A stretch of DNA of 55,634 nucleotides. Source: an uncultured Bacillota bacterium (GTDB lineage: Bacteria > Bacillota > Clostridia > Lachnospirales > CAG-274). Shown piece after piece: positions 34,107 through 43,067 of this stretch. A model generated the notes under the pieces. The model ran no database searches. It was not told the origin of the DNA and worked only from the letters and a program-made list of their open reading frames with translations. Position 1 is the first letter of the stretch, and every line of letters begins with the position of its first letter. The position numbers and the translations under genes were made by a program. The DNA is taken from assembly GCA_958426775.1 (NCBI GenBank), contig CATZZP010000015.1:1-55634 (forward strand). Direction: 5' to 3'.

Positions 34107-36392
34107 ATGGTTGAATTATTTAAAACAGGTGCATACCTTGTGGACGGTCAGCTTATAGCCGATGATGCTGAGGGCAAAAAAGCCCTTGAAGCAAAGGGTA
34201 TTGCCTGTACAAAAGAGGAAGCGTCTAAAAACACAATAGCTTATGGTATTATGCAGGCTCATAATACAGGGGGCAATCCTGACAAGCTTAAGATTAAGTT
34301 TGACTGTATGGCAAGCCACGATATTACCTATGTAGGTATTATCCAGACGGCAAGAGCTTCGGGTATGGAAAAGTTTCCTATACCTTATGTGCTTACAAAC
34401 TGCCATAACAGCCTTTGTGCAGTAGGTGGTACCATTAATGAGGATGACCATATGTTTGGTTTATCAGCGGCTAAGAAGTACGGCGGTATTTATGTGCCTG
34501 CACATCAGGCAGTTATTCACCAGTATATGCGTGAAATGATGAGTGGCTGCGGTAAAATGATTTTAGGCTCTGACTCACATACACGCTACGGTGCTTTAGG
34601 TACAATGGCTATCGGTGAGGGTGGCGGTGAGCTTGCAAAACAGCTCTTATGCCAGACCTATGACGTAGACAGACCGCAGGTAATAGGTATCTACCTTACA
34701 GGTAAGCCTGAAAAGTACGTAGGACCTCAGGACGTGGCACTTGCAATTATCGGTGCTGTATTTGAAAACGGCTATGTTAAGAATAAGGTTATGGAGTTTA
34801 TCGGTGACGGTATTGATAACTTAGGCGTTGAATACAGAAACGGTATTGACGTAATGACAACAGAAACAACATGTCTTTCCTCTGTATGGAGAACAGACGA
34901 TAAGGTTAAGGAATACTATGCGGCACATGGCAGAGAGGGCGATTATAAAAAGCTTGAGCCACAGGGGGTAGCATATTATGACGGTATTGTATATGTGGAC
35001 TTAGCTAAGGTTAAGCCTATGATAGCTATGCCTTTCCACCCAAGTAATGTATATACTATTGATGAGCTTAACTCAAACCTTGAGGATATACTTGCGGAGG
35101 TTGAGGTTAAGGCGAGCAAGCAGATTAAGGGCGAGAATATTCATTTCAGCTTAAGAGATAAGGTTAAAAACGGCAGACTGTACTGTGACCAGGGTGTTGT
35201 TGCAGGCTGTGCAGGCGGTACCTATGACAATATTTGTGATGTAGCTGATATTATGGCAGGTGCTTCTATCGGTGCTGATGATTTTGCCATGAGTGTGTAC
35301 CCATCAAGTCAGCCTACCTTTATGAGCCTTGTTGAAAACGGCTCAATCTTTAAGCTTATGCAGGCAGGCGTAACAGTGCGTTCAGCCTTCTGCGGACCTT
35401 GCTTCGGTGCAGGTGATGTGCCAAGCAACAACGGCTTTAGTATAAGACACTCAACACGTAACTTCCCTAACAGAGAGGGTTCAAAGCCGGGTAACGGTCA
35501 GATTGCTTCCGTTGCTCTTATGGATGCACGTTCTATTGCGGCAACAGCTATTAACAAGGGCTATCTTACACCTGCTAATGAAATTGATGTAAGCTTCAGT
35601 AAGCCTAAATACTTCTTTAATAAGTCTGTTTATGATAACAGAGTATATGACGGCTTTGGTAAGGCGGACCCAAGTGTTGAGCTTAAATTAGGTCCTAACA
35701 TTACAGATTGGCCAAATATGAGTGCTTTACCTGAAAACCTTGTGTTAAAGGTAGTAAGCCTTATTACAGACCCTGTTACAACTACGGATGAGCTTATTCC
35801 TTCAGGTGAAACAAGCTCCTATCGTTCAAATCCTTTAGGTCTTGCAGAGTTTACCTTATCAAGAAAGGACCCTGCATATGTAGGTCGTGCCAAGGAGGTA
35901 CAAAAGGCTGAAAAGGCAAGACTTGCAGGAGAGTGCATGGGTGAGGCTTTACCTGAGCTTAGGGATATAATGCACACCATTAAGGAGAAGTTTGAGGTAT
36001 CTAAGGAAAACGTTGGTGTAGGCAGTACAATTTATGCGGTAAAGCCCGGTGACGGCTCAGCGAGAGAGCAGGCTGCAAGCTGTCAGAAGGTTCTCGGCGG
36101 CTGGGCTAACATTGCTAAGGAGTACGCTACAAAGAGATACCGCTCTAACCTTATTAACTGGGGTATGCTGCCATTCCTTTTTGACGGCGAATTACCTTTT
36201 GAAAACGGTGACTATATCTTTGTACCTAATGTTGCAAAGGCTGTTGCAAATAAGGCTAATGAGTTTGAGGCATATGTTGTAAGAAAGGGTGAAATGAAGC
36301 CTTTTACCCTTAAAATGGCTGACCTTACGGATAATGAAAGACAGATTATCTTAGACGGTTGCCTTATTAACTACAATAAAAATAAAAGATAA
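34107..36392 (+). CDS. Aconitase-family hydratase (YbhJ-like)
   Basis: A 761-residue 4Fe-4S dehydratase of the aconitase superfamily. Cluster cysteines are visible in VVAGCAGGTYDN (about 370-381) and AFCGPCFGAGD (about 429-439). LGSDSHTRYGALGTMAIGEGGG carries the conserved Ser/His substrate-site block, and a swivelling C-terminal domain follows. Length and domain order match the aconitate hydratase/YbhJ-type group rather than LeuCD or AcnB. Citrate/cis-aconitate/isocitrate is the usual substrate, but YbhJ-type members are not well defined, so I leave the symbol empty. It stands alone between its own promoter and terminator; no citrate synthase or isocitrate dehydrogenase is adjacent. Confidence 0.83.
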   Translation: MVELFKTGAYLVDGQLIADDAEGKKALEAKGIACTKEEASKNTIAYGIMQAHNTGGNPDKLKIKFDCMASHDITYVGIIQTARASGMEKFPIPYVLTNCHNSLCAVGGTINEDDHMFGLSAAKKYGGIYVPAHQAVIHQYMREMMSGCGKMILGSDSHTRYGALGTMAIGEGGGELAKQLLCQTYDVDRPQVIGIYLTGKPEKYVGPQDVALAIIGAVFENGYVKNKVMEFIGDGIDNLGVEYRNGIDVMTTETTCLSSVWRTDDKVKEYYAAHGREGDYKKLEPQGVAYYDGIVYVDLAKVKPMIAMPFHPSNVYTIDELNSNLEDILAEVEVKASKQIKGENIHFSLRDKVKNGRLYCDQGVVAGCAGGTYDNICDVADIMAGASIGADDFAMSVYPSSQPTFMSLVENGSIFKLMQAGVTVRSAFCGPCFGAGDVPSNNGFSIRHSTRNFPNREGSKPGNGQIASVALMDARSIAATAINKGYLTPANEIDVSFSKPKYFFNKSVYDNRVYDGFGKADPSVELKLGPNITDWPNMSALPENLVLKVVSLITDPVTTTDELIPSGETSSYRSNPLGLAEFTLSRKDPAYVGRAKEVQKAEKARLAGECMGEALPELRDIMHTIKEKFEVSKENVGVGSTIYAVKPGDGSAREQAASCQKVLGGWANIAKEYATKRYRSNLINWGMLPFLFDGELPFENGDYIFVPNVAKAVANKANEFEAYVVRKGEMKPFTLKMADLTDNERQIILDGCLINYNKNKR

Positions 36393-36399
36393 ATAAAAA

Positions 36400-36440
36400 A
36401 CGGCTCTTTGTCACATGGATTGACAGAGAGCTGTTTTTTT
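36400..36440 (+). terminator. Terminator of the aconitase-family gene
   Basis: ACGGCTCTTTGTCA (36400-36413) pairs with TGACAGAGAGCTGT (36421-36434), two G-T pairs, 7-nt loop, then a run of Ts to 36440. Confidence 0.87.
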
Positions 36441-36458
36441 AACAATAGTAACTAATTT

Positions 36459-36487
36459 TTTACATTTATTGTATTTTATTGTAAAAT
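36459..36487 (+). promoter_or_regulatory. Likely promoter of the 36572 gene, in a repeat-rich leader
   Basis: TTTACA (36459-36464), a 17-bp spacer and TAAAAT (36482-36487). Downstream, to 36550, are short palindromes (CTTTACAGTAAA type) and two CTATAG motifs that could be regulator sites. The start codon is 85 bp from the -10 box. Confidence 0.55.
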
Positions 36488-36571
36488 AAAATGTATCTAT
36501 AGTAAAACAAAATTACTTTACAGTAAAAAGCTATAGTTTGGTAACAACATATCCAAAAGGAGGAAAAGAAC

Positions 36572-37906
36572 ATGAAAGCTTTTAACAAAAGCATAGCTAT
36601 GGGTCTCATTATTATGTGTACCCTTACAACAGCTTCAAGCGTTATGGCTGATTACACAGGTCAGCCAACTGTTGTTGTAGATGGCACAACTATAGCGACA
36701 ACAGTAGCACCTTACATTTCAAATGGTACAACAATGGTTCCACTCAGGTCCATTAGTGAGTACCTCGGTGCAGATGTTAACTGGGATGCGGCAACAAGAG
36801 GCATCCATATCGAGAAAGGCAGCAGAACTGTTGACCTTACAGTGGGTCAGGTGGCTGCAAAGATTAATGGTGAATACATTACAATCTCACAGTCACCGGT
36901 AATTGTCAGTGGTTACACTATGGTACCACTCCGGTTTATTGGCGAGGCTTTAGATTGCGAAGTTGGTTGGGAAGCAAGAACCAAAACTGTAACTATCACA
37001 ACAGGCAATGATTCTGCTGTTCCTGTTGTAGCAACTGATGCTTACGGTAGGGAAATCAGAACAACCAATTTACCAAAGAATGCGAGTCAATTCCCATACA
37101 TTGCAGAGGAAATCCCTAACTGGTGTTATGAGATCCAGCCTACTATTATGAAGAATAATTACTGGGGTCCAGCTTGGTACACAGACACACACCTCAAAGG
37201 TGATACAGCGGCTGATGTTGCTAAGGCAAACTCAGACCTCTACCCACAGAACCTCTCAGGTGGTGTTTATGAGACAGTCAACAAATTCGTAGGACTTCAG
37301 ACAAATGTTGACTATAACACTTTAGGAAGTGACTGGGTTGAAGGTATGCTCAGCTGCTTCTCCGACCTTCAGTTAGACTACTACGAAGAAGTCTATAAAG
37401 ATGACCCTATTAAAAACATGAAAGATTATCTCGAAGCGTATATCGAGTCAAAGAAATCCACACACCTCATCACCTCATGCAATTATAAGGTAATGCCTGA
37501 AGCGATGTGGGTAGATGTGTATGGTTACCCACATGTGCCAGTCTATATGCAGTTTACAGTTGATAACTCAGATACCAAAAAAGGCCTTGTCAACACGACT
37601 TTCGGCGGCTCAAGAGCAGGTTACACATCTTCATCAGGTTTCACAATTGGTAAAACTTATGAAGCAGTAGTTACATACACTTTAACCAAAGATTCAAAGG
37701 GTAACTGGATGGTTGACTACTCATCATGTGATGTTGATGGTCAGATAAACCCAAGTGTTGATATCACAGATGGTGTAAACCCATCAATGAAGGACTCTAA
37801 ACGTCTAAACGAATTTGGTTATGCTTGGTTAAAGGGTGATCTTACACTCGACCGTTATGCTGAAGCTAACATCGAAGATTATGCTGAAAATTTCAACGGC
37901 TATTAA
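36572..37906 (+). CDS. Secreted copper amine oxidase N-domain protein, unusual codon use
   Basis: A 444-residue exported protein. The signal peptide (about 1-26, ending VMA-D) is followed by two copper amine oxidase N-terminal-like repeats (about 33-150, with TMVPLRSISEYLGADVNWD and TMVPLRFIGEALDCEVGWE). The remaining 290 residues are Tyr/Trp-rich with no family I recognise. Codon choice stands out: CTC leucine codons occur at least eleven times, whereas neighbours use CTT and TTA. This could reflect very high expression or foreign origin. It has AAAGGAGG before its ATG, a private promoter, and no operon partner. It may be an abundant surface protein. Confidence 0.7.
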   Translation: MKAFNKSIAMGLIIMCTLTTASSVMADYTGQPTVVVDGTTIATTVAPYISNGTTMVPLRSISEYLGADVNWDAATRGIHIEKGSRTVDLTVGQVAAKINGEYITISQSPVIVSGYTMVPLRFIGEALDCEVGWEARTKTVTITTGNDSAVPVVATDAYGREIRTTNLPKNASQFPYIAEEIPNWCYEIQPTIMKNNYWGPAWYTDTHLKGDTAADVAKANSDLYPQNLSGGVYETVNKFVGLQTNVDYNTLGSDWVEGMLSCFSDLQLDYYEEVYKDDPIKNMKDYLEAYIESKKSTHLITSCNYKVMPEAMWVDVYGYPHVPVYMQFTVDNSDTKKGLVNTTFGGSRAGYTSSSGFTIGKTYEAVVTYTLTKDSKGNWMVDYSSCDVDGQINPSVDITDGVNPSMKDSKRLNEFGYAWLKGDLTLDRYAEANIEDYAENFNGY

Positions 37907-37922
37907 TATTTAATGGTTGAAA

Positions 37923-37951
37923 CTGAGTAGCAGCAACAATCTGCTACTCAG
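37923..37951. terminator. Convergent hairpin after the 36572 gene
   Basis: CTGAGTAGCAG (37923-37933) pairs perfectly with CTGCTACTCAG (37941-37951), an 11-bp stem without a T run on either side. It lies between convergent genes, so it probably ends or protects both transcripts. Confidence 0.6.
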
Positions 37952-37992
37952 CATTGAGCTATTAAAATACTTGACTACAGTTAAATCTCATC

Positions 37993-38460
37993 TTATACTC
38001 TCAAATTTTGCTTAAAATCTTTCTCTGCTTCTCTCTGCTGGTCCTTTTTAGCTATATCCTGTCGCTTGTCATAAAGCTTTTTACCCTTTGCAACACCAAT
38101 ATCAACCTTAACAAGGCTTCCCTTAAAGTATATTTTAAGGGGTACAAGGGTAAGACCTTGTGTAGTGACAAGACCTATAAGCTTGTTAATTTCCGATTTG
38201 TGCAGTAAAAGCTTTCTGTCTGCAAGGGGATCATGGTTAAAGATATTACCCTGCTCATAGGGGCTTATGTGCATACCTCGTATATAAGCCTGGCTGTTTT
38301 CTATTTTAATATAGCTGTCCTTTAAATTACATCTACCTGCCCTCAGGGATTTTACTTCCGTACCCGTTAAGGCTATGCCTGCCTGATAGGTTTCAAGTAT
38401 AAAATAATCGTGGTAGGCTTTTTTGTTTTGTGCTATTAATTTTATTGCGTCCTTAGCCAT
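37993..38460 (-). CDS. smpB: SsrA-binding protein
   Basis: Binds tmRNA and delivers it to stalled ribosomes in trans-translation. The 155-residue length is standard, with NKKAYHDYFILETYQAGIALTGTEVKSLR near the N terminus (shown here only to identify the OB fold, about 10-38) and a basic tail with KKLYDKRQDIAKKDQQRE. Its ATG overlaps the end of the PHP phosphoesterase gene by 8 bp, so the two form an operon. The tmRNA gene itself is not in the window. Confidence 0.94.
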   Translation of the reverse strand: MAKDAIKLIAQNKKAYHDYFILETYQAGIALTGTEVKSLRAGRCNLKDSYIKIENSQAYIRGMHISPYEQGNIFNHDPLADRKLLLHKSEINKLIGLVTTQGLTLVPLKIYFKGSLVKVDIGVAKGKKLYDKRQDIAKKDQQREAEKDFKQNLRV

Positions 38461-39301
38461 TTTTAATTACTCCTTTTAATTTGTCCAGTATTTCATAAGG
38501 TACAGCAAGCTTGCCATAGCCCGTGCCTAAGTCCAAATCCTTTTTATTAGTGCCGTGAAAGTCACTGCCCCCTGACAATAAAAGCTTGTTCTCATCAGCA
38601 ATACGCTTAATAAGGCTTGTGTCTGAGGGACTGTGGGTTGAATAATATGCCTCTATGGCTGTCAATCCCGACTTTTTTAAGTCAGCTGTCATATCATTAA
38701 GCAGTCGGTTACTTGTTTTATATAAAAGGGGATGAGCAAGTACGGCTATACCGCCTGCTTTTGTTATCATATCTATTGAGGTTTTGTAATCGGGCAATTC
38801 CCTTGGAATATATGCCTTACAGCTATCTCCTATATATCGTTCAAATGCTTCGTTTATTGAGGAAATATAGCCCCTTTTCAGCATTGCCTTTGCAAAGTGT
38901 GCTCTTGTTATTATATCACTTCCTGCTAAATCTGCAAGGTCATTATAGGTTATTTTTATGCCCAGGTCATTAAGCCTTTCAAGCATTTTTATGTTTCGCT
39001 CACCTCTTAATCGCCTAAGGTTATTAAGCTTATCTGTAAGCAGGGAGTTACGGGGGTCAATAAACAGTCCCACCAGGTGTATTTCCAGTTTATCATAAAG
39101 GGAGGATATTTCTATGCCGGGTATAACCTCTAAGTCAGTATCTTTTGCAGAGGAAAGAGCAGGGACAATACCCTCTGTTGTGTCATGGTCGGTTATTGCT
39201 ATAGCAGCAAGCCCCTTTTCAACAGCATAGCTTACAAGCTCATCAGGCGTATAGCTGCCGTCTGAAAAGGTGGTGTGGGTGTGAAGGTCAATGGTTTTCA
39301 T
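38453..39301 (-). CDS. PHP-domain phosphoesterase (TrpH/RnaAM-like)
   Basis: A 282-residue metal-dependent phosphoesterase. PHP motifs in order: DLHTHTTFSDG (about 4-14), AITDHDTTEG, IPGIEISS, VLAHPLLY and SGGSDFHG. The closest known group hydrolyses nucleoside 3',5'-bisphosphates (pAp) or acts as an RNA/oligonucleotide 5'-3' phosphoesterase. The ATG at 39301 with AAAGG upstream is preferred over the 13-codon extension. It overlaps smpB by 8 bp and diverges from the TIGR04086 gene. Exact substrate is inferred from family only. Confidence 0.85.
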   Translation of the reverse strand: MKTIDLHTHTTFSDGSYTPDELVSYAVEKGLAAIAITDHDTTEGIVPALSSAKDTDLEVIPGIEISSLYDKLEIHLVGLFIDPRNSLLTDKLNNLRRLRGERNIKMLERLNDLGIKITYNDLADLAGSDIITRAHFAKAMLKRGYISSINEAFERYIGDSCKAYIPRELPDYKTSIDMITKAGGIAVLAHPLLYKTSNRLLNDMTADLKKSGLTAIEAYYSTHSPSDTSLIKRIADENKLLLSGGSDFHGTNKKDLDLGTGYGKLAVPYEILDKLKGVIKNG

Positions 39302-39369
39302 AAAATCTGCCTTTCTGTAACATAATTTAAGCCAACCCACTATATAATATTACAAAAGGAGGTTGAATT

Positions 39370-39762
39370 ATGAAGGACAATAAAAATACGGTTATACCCA
39401 TACTTGCACCCATAAAGGGGACAATTCTGGCATATGGCATAACTGCCTTAATATTTATTATATATGCACTTTTGCTTACATATACCGATATAAGCGAAAA
39501 AAACTCCAATATTGTTGTACTTGCCGCCTTGGTAACAGCCCTTATTTTCGGCGGTGCTAAAAGTGCAGCATCTGCAAGACAAAAGGGGTTGATATGGGGT
39601 ATGCTTACAGGCTTTATATACACCCTTGTTATGGTTGGGCTTGGTATCTTTATTTTACCTGATTATACCTTGGGTACAAAAACCCTTGTGTGTCTGTTGC
39701 TTAGCCTATCGTCAGGTGGTTTGGGCGGCATAATCGGCGTAAATTTGTTTGGCAAAAAATAA
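39370..39762 (+). CDS. TIGR04086-family small membrane protein
   Basis: A 130-residue four-helix membrane protein of the TIGR04086 family. Hydrophobic segments lie at about 20-40, 47-65, 73-95 and 103-125, with short charged loops. Function is not established. In many Clostridia this family lies immediately before the SCIFF peptide, its maturase and secD-secF, exactly as here, which supports the assignment. AAAGGAGG precedes the ATG; a TATAAT at 39343-39348 is a possible -10 without a good -35. Confidence 0.8.
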   Translation: MKDNKNTVIPILAPIKGTILAYGITALIFIIYALLLTYTDISEKNSNIVVLAALVTALIFGGAKSAASARQKGLIWGMLTGFIYTLVMVGLGIFILPDYTLGTKTLVCLLLSLSSGGLGGIIGVNLFGKK

Positions 39763-39885
39763 ATATTATATATAATAATACAATAAATTTATTTCTTTTA
39801 CAAGAAAAAAACAGCATATGCTCGGTTTAATATAAAAGGCTTAAAATACGGGTTTTGGGGAGGATAACAATAAAATAAAAAAGCC

Positions 39886-39914
39886 TTGCATATAAAAATA
39901 AGCTGTGATATAAT
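39886..39914 (+). promoter_or_regulatory. Promoter of scfA
   Basis: TTGCAT (39886-39891), a 17-bp spacer and a perfect TATAAT (39909-39914), 38 bp before the peptide's ATG. The rest of the gap from 39763 is AT-rich without a clear gene. Confidence 0.75.
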
Positions 39915-39952
39915 AATGAAAGTAATTGATTTTTTGTAGGAGGAATTTTAAA

Positions 39953-40093
39953 ATGAAGCATATCAATACTTTAAACACAAAGTTACTTCAGAACACTGTA
40001 GCTAAGGGTGGCTGCGGCGAATGTCAGACATCTTGCCAGTCAGCTTGCAAAACATCTTGTACAGTTGCTAACCAGGCTTGCGAAAACAAGTAA
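39953..40093 (+). CDS. scfA: SCIFF ranthipeptide precursor
   Basis: A 46-residue peptide of the SCIFF family (six cysteines in about forty-five residues). The leader MKHINTLNTKLLQNTVAKGG is followed by a core with cysteines at 21, 24, 28, 32, 36 and 43. In studied members the radical SAM partner makes Cys-to-residue thioether links outside the alpha carbon (ranthipeptide class). The gene has AGGAGG before the ATG and its own promoter. The maturase starts 83 bp downstream after a weak terminator, which would favour more peptide than enzyme. The position between a TIGR04086 gene and scfB-secD-secF is the conserved clostridial arrangement. Export and role are not proven; quorum-type signalling has been proposed for the class. 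Confidence 0.95.
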   Translation: MKHINTLNTKLLQNTVAKGGCGECQTSCQSACKTSCTVANQACENK

Positions 40094-40118
40094 TTCTGTG
40101 GTAAAATAGCTTAAATTT

Positions 40119-40148
40119 AAGGGGTGCAGAATGTGCCTCTTATTTTTT
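40119..40148 (+). terminator. Attenuating terminator between scfA and scfB
   Basis: AAGGGGTGCA pairs with TGCCTCTT (one bulge, G-T pairs) and is followed by ATTTTTT. The stem is imperfect, so read-through into scfB is expected. Confidence 0.6.
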
Positions 40149-40176
40149 GCGTTTGTGATAAGGAAGGGAGTATTTT

Positions 40177-41532
40177 ATGATACATAAGTACAGGCTTAAC
40201 GGCTTTAACATTGTGCTTGATGTAAACAGCGGTGCTGTTCACCTTGTAGATAATGTTGTGTATGATATACTTGACTATTATAATCAGGTCAGTAATGAGG
40301 AAATTAAGCATAAGCTTTCTCATAAGTACAGCGAAAGGGAAATTGACGAGGGACTTATGGAAATTAAGGAGCTTGTTGATAATAATATGCTCTATACGGA
40401 GGATATTTTTGCTGATGTTATACCTAAGGTGGAAAACAGAAACCCTGTTGTAAAGGCTCTTTGCTTACATATTGCTCATGATTGTAACCTAAAGTGTAAG
40501 TATTGCTTTGCAGAAGAGGGCGAGTATCACGGCAAGCGTGAGCTTATGTCAAGCGAAGTAGGCAAAAAGGCAATCGACTTTTTAATTGCAAATTCGGGCA
40601 AGAGAAAAAATTTAGAGGTTGACTTTTTCGGCGGCGAGCCTTTGATGAATTTTGGTGTTGTTAAGGAAATTGTAGACTATGCAAGGAGCATAGAAAAGGA
40701 TCATAATAAAAATTTCCGCTTTACAATTACAACCAACGGTATTTTGTTAAATGATGAAATACAGCAGTATATTAATGAAAATATGCACAACGTGGTTTTA
40801 AGCATTGACGGGCGTAAAGAGGTAAATGACCGTATGCGTCCGAGGGCAGGCGGTCAGGGTACATATGATACAATAGTACCTAAATTTCAAAAGCTGGCAG
40901 ACAGCAGAAATCAAACGGACTACTACGTAAGAGGTACCTTTACAAGATATAACCTTGATTTTGCAAAGGATGTGCTTCATTTGGCTGACTTGGGCTTTAA
41001 GCAGATTTCCGTTGAGCCTGTTGTAACTGATGAAAACGAGCCTTACTCGATAAGAGAGGAGGACCTGCCTGCAATATTTAAGGAGTATGAAAGCCTTGCC
41101 CTTGAAATTATAGAAAGACGTAAAAAGGGTCAGTGGTTTAATTTCTTCCATTTTATGATTGACTTAACAGGCGGACCTTGTGTAGTTAAGCGTATGGTAG
41201 GCTGCGGCTCGGGTACCGAATATCTTTCCGTAACACCTACAGGCGACTTGTATCCGTGTCATCAGTTTGTGGGTATGGAGCAGTTTAAAATGGGACATGT
41301 TGATACGGGTGTAACCAATCCTGAAGTACGCAAAAGCTTTGAGGGCTGTAATGTATATACAAAGCCTAAATGCAGAGAGTGTTGGGCAAGGTTTTACTGT
41401 AGCGGTGGTTGCGTAGCTAACTCCTATAATACCAACGGTGATTTGATTACACCTTATGAAATAGGCTGTGAAATGCAGCGTAAGCGTATTGAATGTGCTA
41501 TTATGATAAAGGCTTGTGAGGCTAATCGGTAA
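40177..41532 (+). CDS. scfB: Radical SAM SCIFF maturase
   Basis: A 451-residue radical SAM/SPASM enzyme that installs thioether bonds in the SCIFF peptide. The N-terminal 90 residues form a likely leader-recognition (RRE-like) domain. C103, C107 and C110 in CNLKCKYC bind the SAM cluster. Later cysteines, in GCGSGTEYL, LYPCHQF, FEGC, PKCRECWARFYCSGGC and IGCEM, supply the auxiliary clusters. GGAAGGGAG precedes the ATG. It sits directly between scfA and the secD promoter. Family identity is very secure because of both sequence and context. Confidence 0.95.
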   Translation: MIHKYRLNGFNIVLDVNSGAVHLVDNVVYDILDYYNQVSNEEIKHKLSHKYSEREIDEGLMEIKELVDNNMLYTEDIFADVIPKVENRNPVVKALCLHIAHDCNLKCKYCFAEEGEYHGKRELMSSEVGKKAIDFLIANSGKRKNLEVDFFGGEPLMNFGVVKEIVDYARSIEKDHNKNFRFTITTNGILLNDEIQQYINENMHNVVLSIDGRKEVNDRMRPRAGGQGTYDTIVPKFQKLADSRNQTDYYVRGTFTRYNLDFAKDVLHLADLGFKQISVEPVVTDENEPYSIREEDLPAIFKEYESLALEIIERRKKGQWFNFFHFMIDLTGGPCVVKRMVGCGSGTEYLSVTPTGDLYPCHQFVGMEQFKMGHVDTGVTNPEVRKSFEGCNVYTKPKCRECWARFYCSGGCVANSYNTNGDLITPYEIGCEMQRKRIECAIMIKACEANR

Positions 41533-41568
41533 TGTTGCACAAAAAACAAGGTTGATTGTAAAATTTTG

Positions 41569-41597
41569 TTGACGTATTATAAAAAAAACTATATAAT
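41569..41597 (+). promoter_or_regulatory. Promoter of secDF
   Basis: TTGACG (41569-41574), a 17-bp spacer and a perfect TATAAT (41592-41597), 68 bp before secD. Confidence 0.82.
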
Positions 41598-41664
41598 AAT
41601 TTTTATGTTAGGTCGAAAAAAGAGTGATTTTCGGCAAAAAGTACACTAAGGAGGAATTCTTACA

Positions 41665-43053
41665 ATGAAAGGTAAAAGTGCATTAATGCTTTTATTGATT
41701 ATTGCAGTAACCTGCGGCCTTTGTGCCATTGCCTATTTTGGTATAGGTCACAAGCCGACAGAAACAGCAAGTAATGAGCTTACACAACAAATCGAGCTTG
41801 TTACCGATGAAGCGGGGGAGATTGTTTTTGATGAAAACGGTCAGCCTGAAACAAAGCTTGTAGAAACAGAAACAACTACTGAGGCGGCAGAGGACGACAG
41901 CGTATCAGCAGCTGCTTTAACTCATGACGGCTACGGCAGTGTGTTTAACATTAAGCAGGGTCTTGACCTTAAGGGCGGTGTATATATTGTATACCAGGCA
42001 GAAACAGAAAATCCAAGTGATGAGGATATGGCATCTGCAATTGCCATGATTCAGGAGCGTCTTGACAGAAAGAACTGGACAGAGGCAGAATGTCAGAGAG
42101 AGGGTACTGACAAAATCCGTGTTGAAATACCGGGTGTTGAGGATGCTCAGAGTGCCGTTGATGAAATCGGTGAGGCGGCTCACCTTACCTTCCAGGATGA
42201 AAACGGCAATGTACTTGTAGACGGTGTTAATGTTATTAATGCTACAAAGCAGACAGAAAATGACCAGGTTGTTGTTCAGCTGGAATTTGATGAAACAGGT
42301 AAACAAGCTTTTGCTGATGCTACACAGGCAAATATCGGCAAACCTCTTTACATAATGATGGACGAAACTGTTATCAGTGCTCCTACGGTAAACCAGGCTA
42401 TTACTAACGGTCAGGCTGTTATTTCAGGTGACTTTACAGCAGAAACAGCAGGTGAGCTTGCAGATAAAATTCGTGCAGGTTCTCTTCCTTTTAACTTAAC
42501 TGTAGCAGAGTACAACAATATCGGTGCAAGACTTGGTGCCGATTCTCTTTCCACAACACTTTTAGCAGGTATTGTAGCTATTGCCGCAATTTTTGTATTT
42601 ATGCTTATTGTCTACAGAGTTGCAGGTCTTGCGGCAAACCTTGCACTTATTATTTATACTGCTCTTGATTTAATTATTATGAGCTTATGCGGTATTACCC
42701 TTACTTTACCGGGTATTGCGGGTGTTATCCTTTCTATCGGTATGGCAGTTGATGCTAACGTGCTTATCTTTGAAAGAGTGCGTGAGGAGGTCAACGAGGG
42801 CAAGAGTATTAAAAATGCCTTTAATAATGGCTTCTCAAGAGCTATGCCTGCTATTATAGACAGTAACGTTACCACAATTATTGCAAGTATCGTATTGCTT
42901 GTATATGGCTCAGGTTCAGTAAAGGGCTTTGCTCAGACTCTGATTATCGGTGTTGCTTTATCAATGTTCACCGCTATCTTTATAACCAAGCATATAGTTA
43001 GGACTTTCATAGGTCTTGGCATCAATAATCCAAGGCTCTATAGCACAAAGTAA
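41665..43053 (+). CDS. secD: Protein translocase subunit SecD
   Basis: Works with SecF to pull secreted proteins across the membrane using the proton or sodium gradient. The 462-residue protein has an N-terminal membrane helix (about 5-27), a large extracellular domain with FNIKQGLDLKGGVYIVYQ, and five C-terminal helices with GVILSIGMAVDANVLIFERVRE. Between the first helix and the P1 domain lies a Thr/Glu/Asp-rich insert (about 65-86, ETTTEAAEDD) resembling secreted-protein linkers. AAGGAGG precedes the ATG. secF follows 14 bp later. Confidence 0.95.
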   Translation: MKGKSALMLLLIIAVTCGLCAIAYFGIGHKPTETASNELTQQIELVTDEAGEIVFDENGQPETKLVETETTTEAAEDDSVSAAALTHDGYGSVFNIKQGLDLKGGVYIVYQAETENPSDEDMASAIAMIQERLDRKNWTEAECQREGTDKIRVEIPGVEDAQSAVDEIGEAAHLTFQDENGNVLVDGVNVINATKQTENDQVVVQLEFDETGKQAFADATQANIGKPLYIMMDETVISAPTVNQAITNGQAVISGDFTAETAGELADKIRAGSLPFNLTVAEYNNIGARLGADSLSTTLLAGIVAIAAIFVFMLIVYRVAGLAANLALIIYTALDLIIMSLCGITLTLPGIAGVILSIGMAVDANVLIFERVREEVNEGKSIKNAFNNGFSRAMPAIIDSNVTTIIASIVLLVYGSGSVKGFAQTLIIGVALSMFTAIFITKHIVRTFIGLGINNPRLYSTK

Positions 43054-43067
43054 GGAGGGCGGTATAA

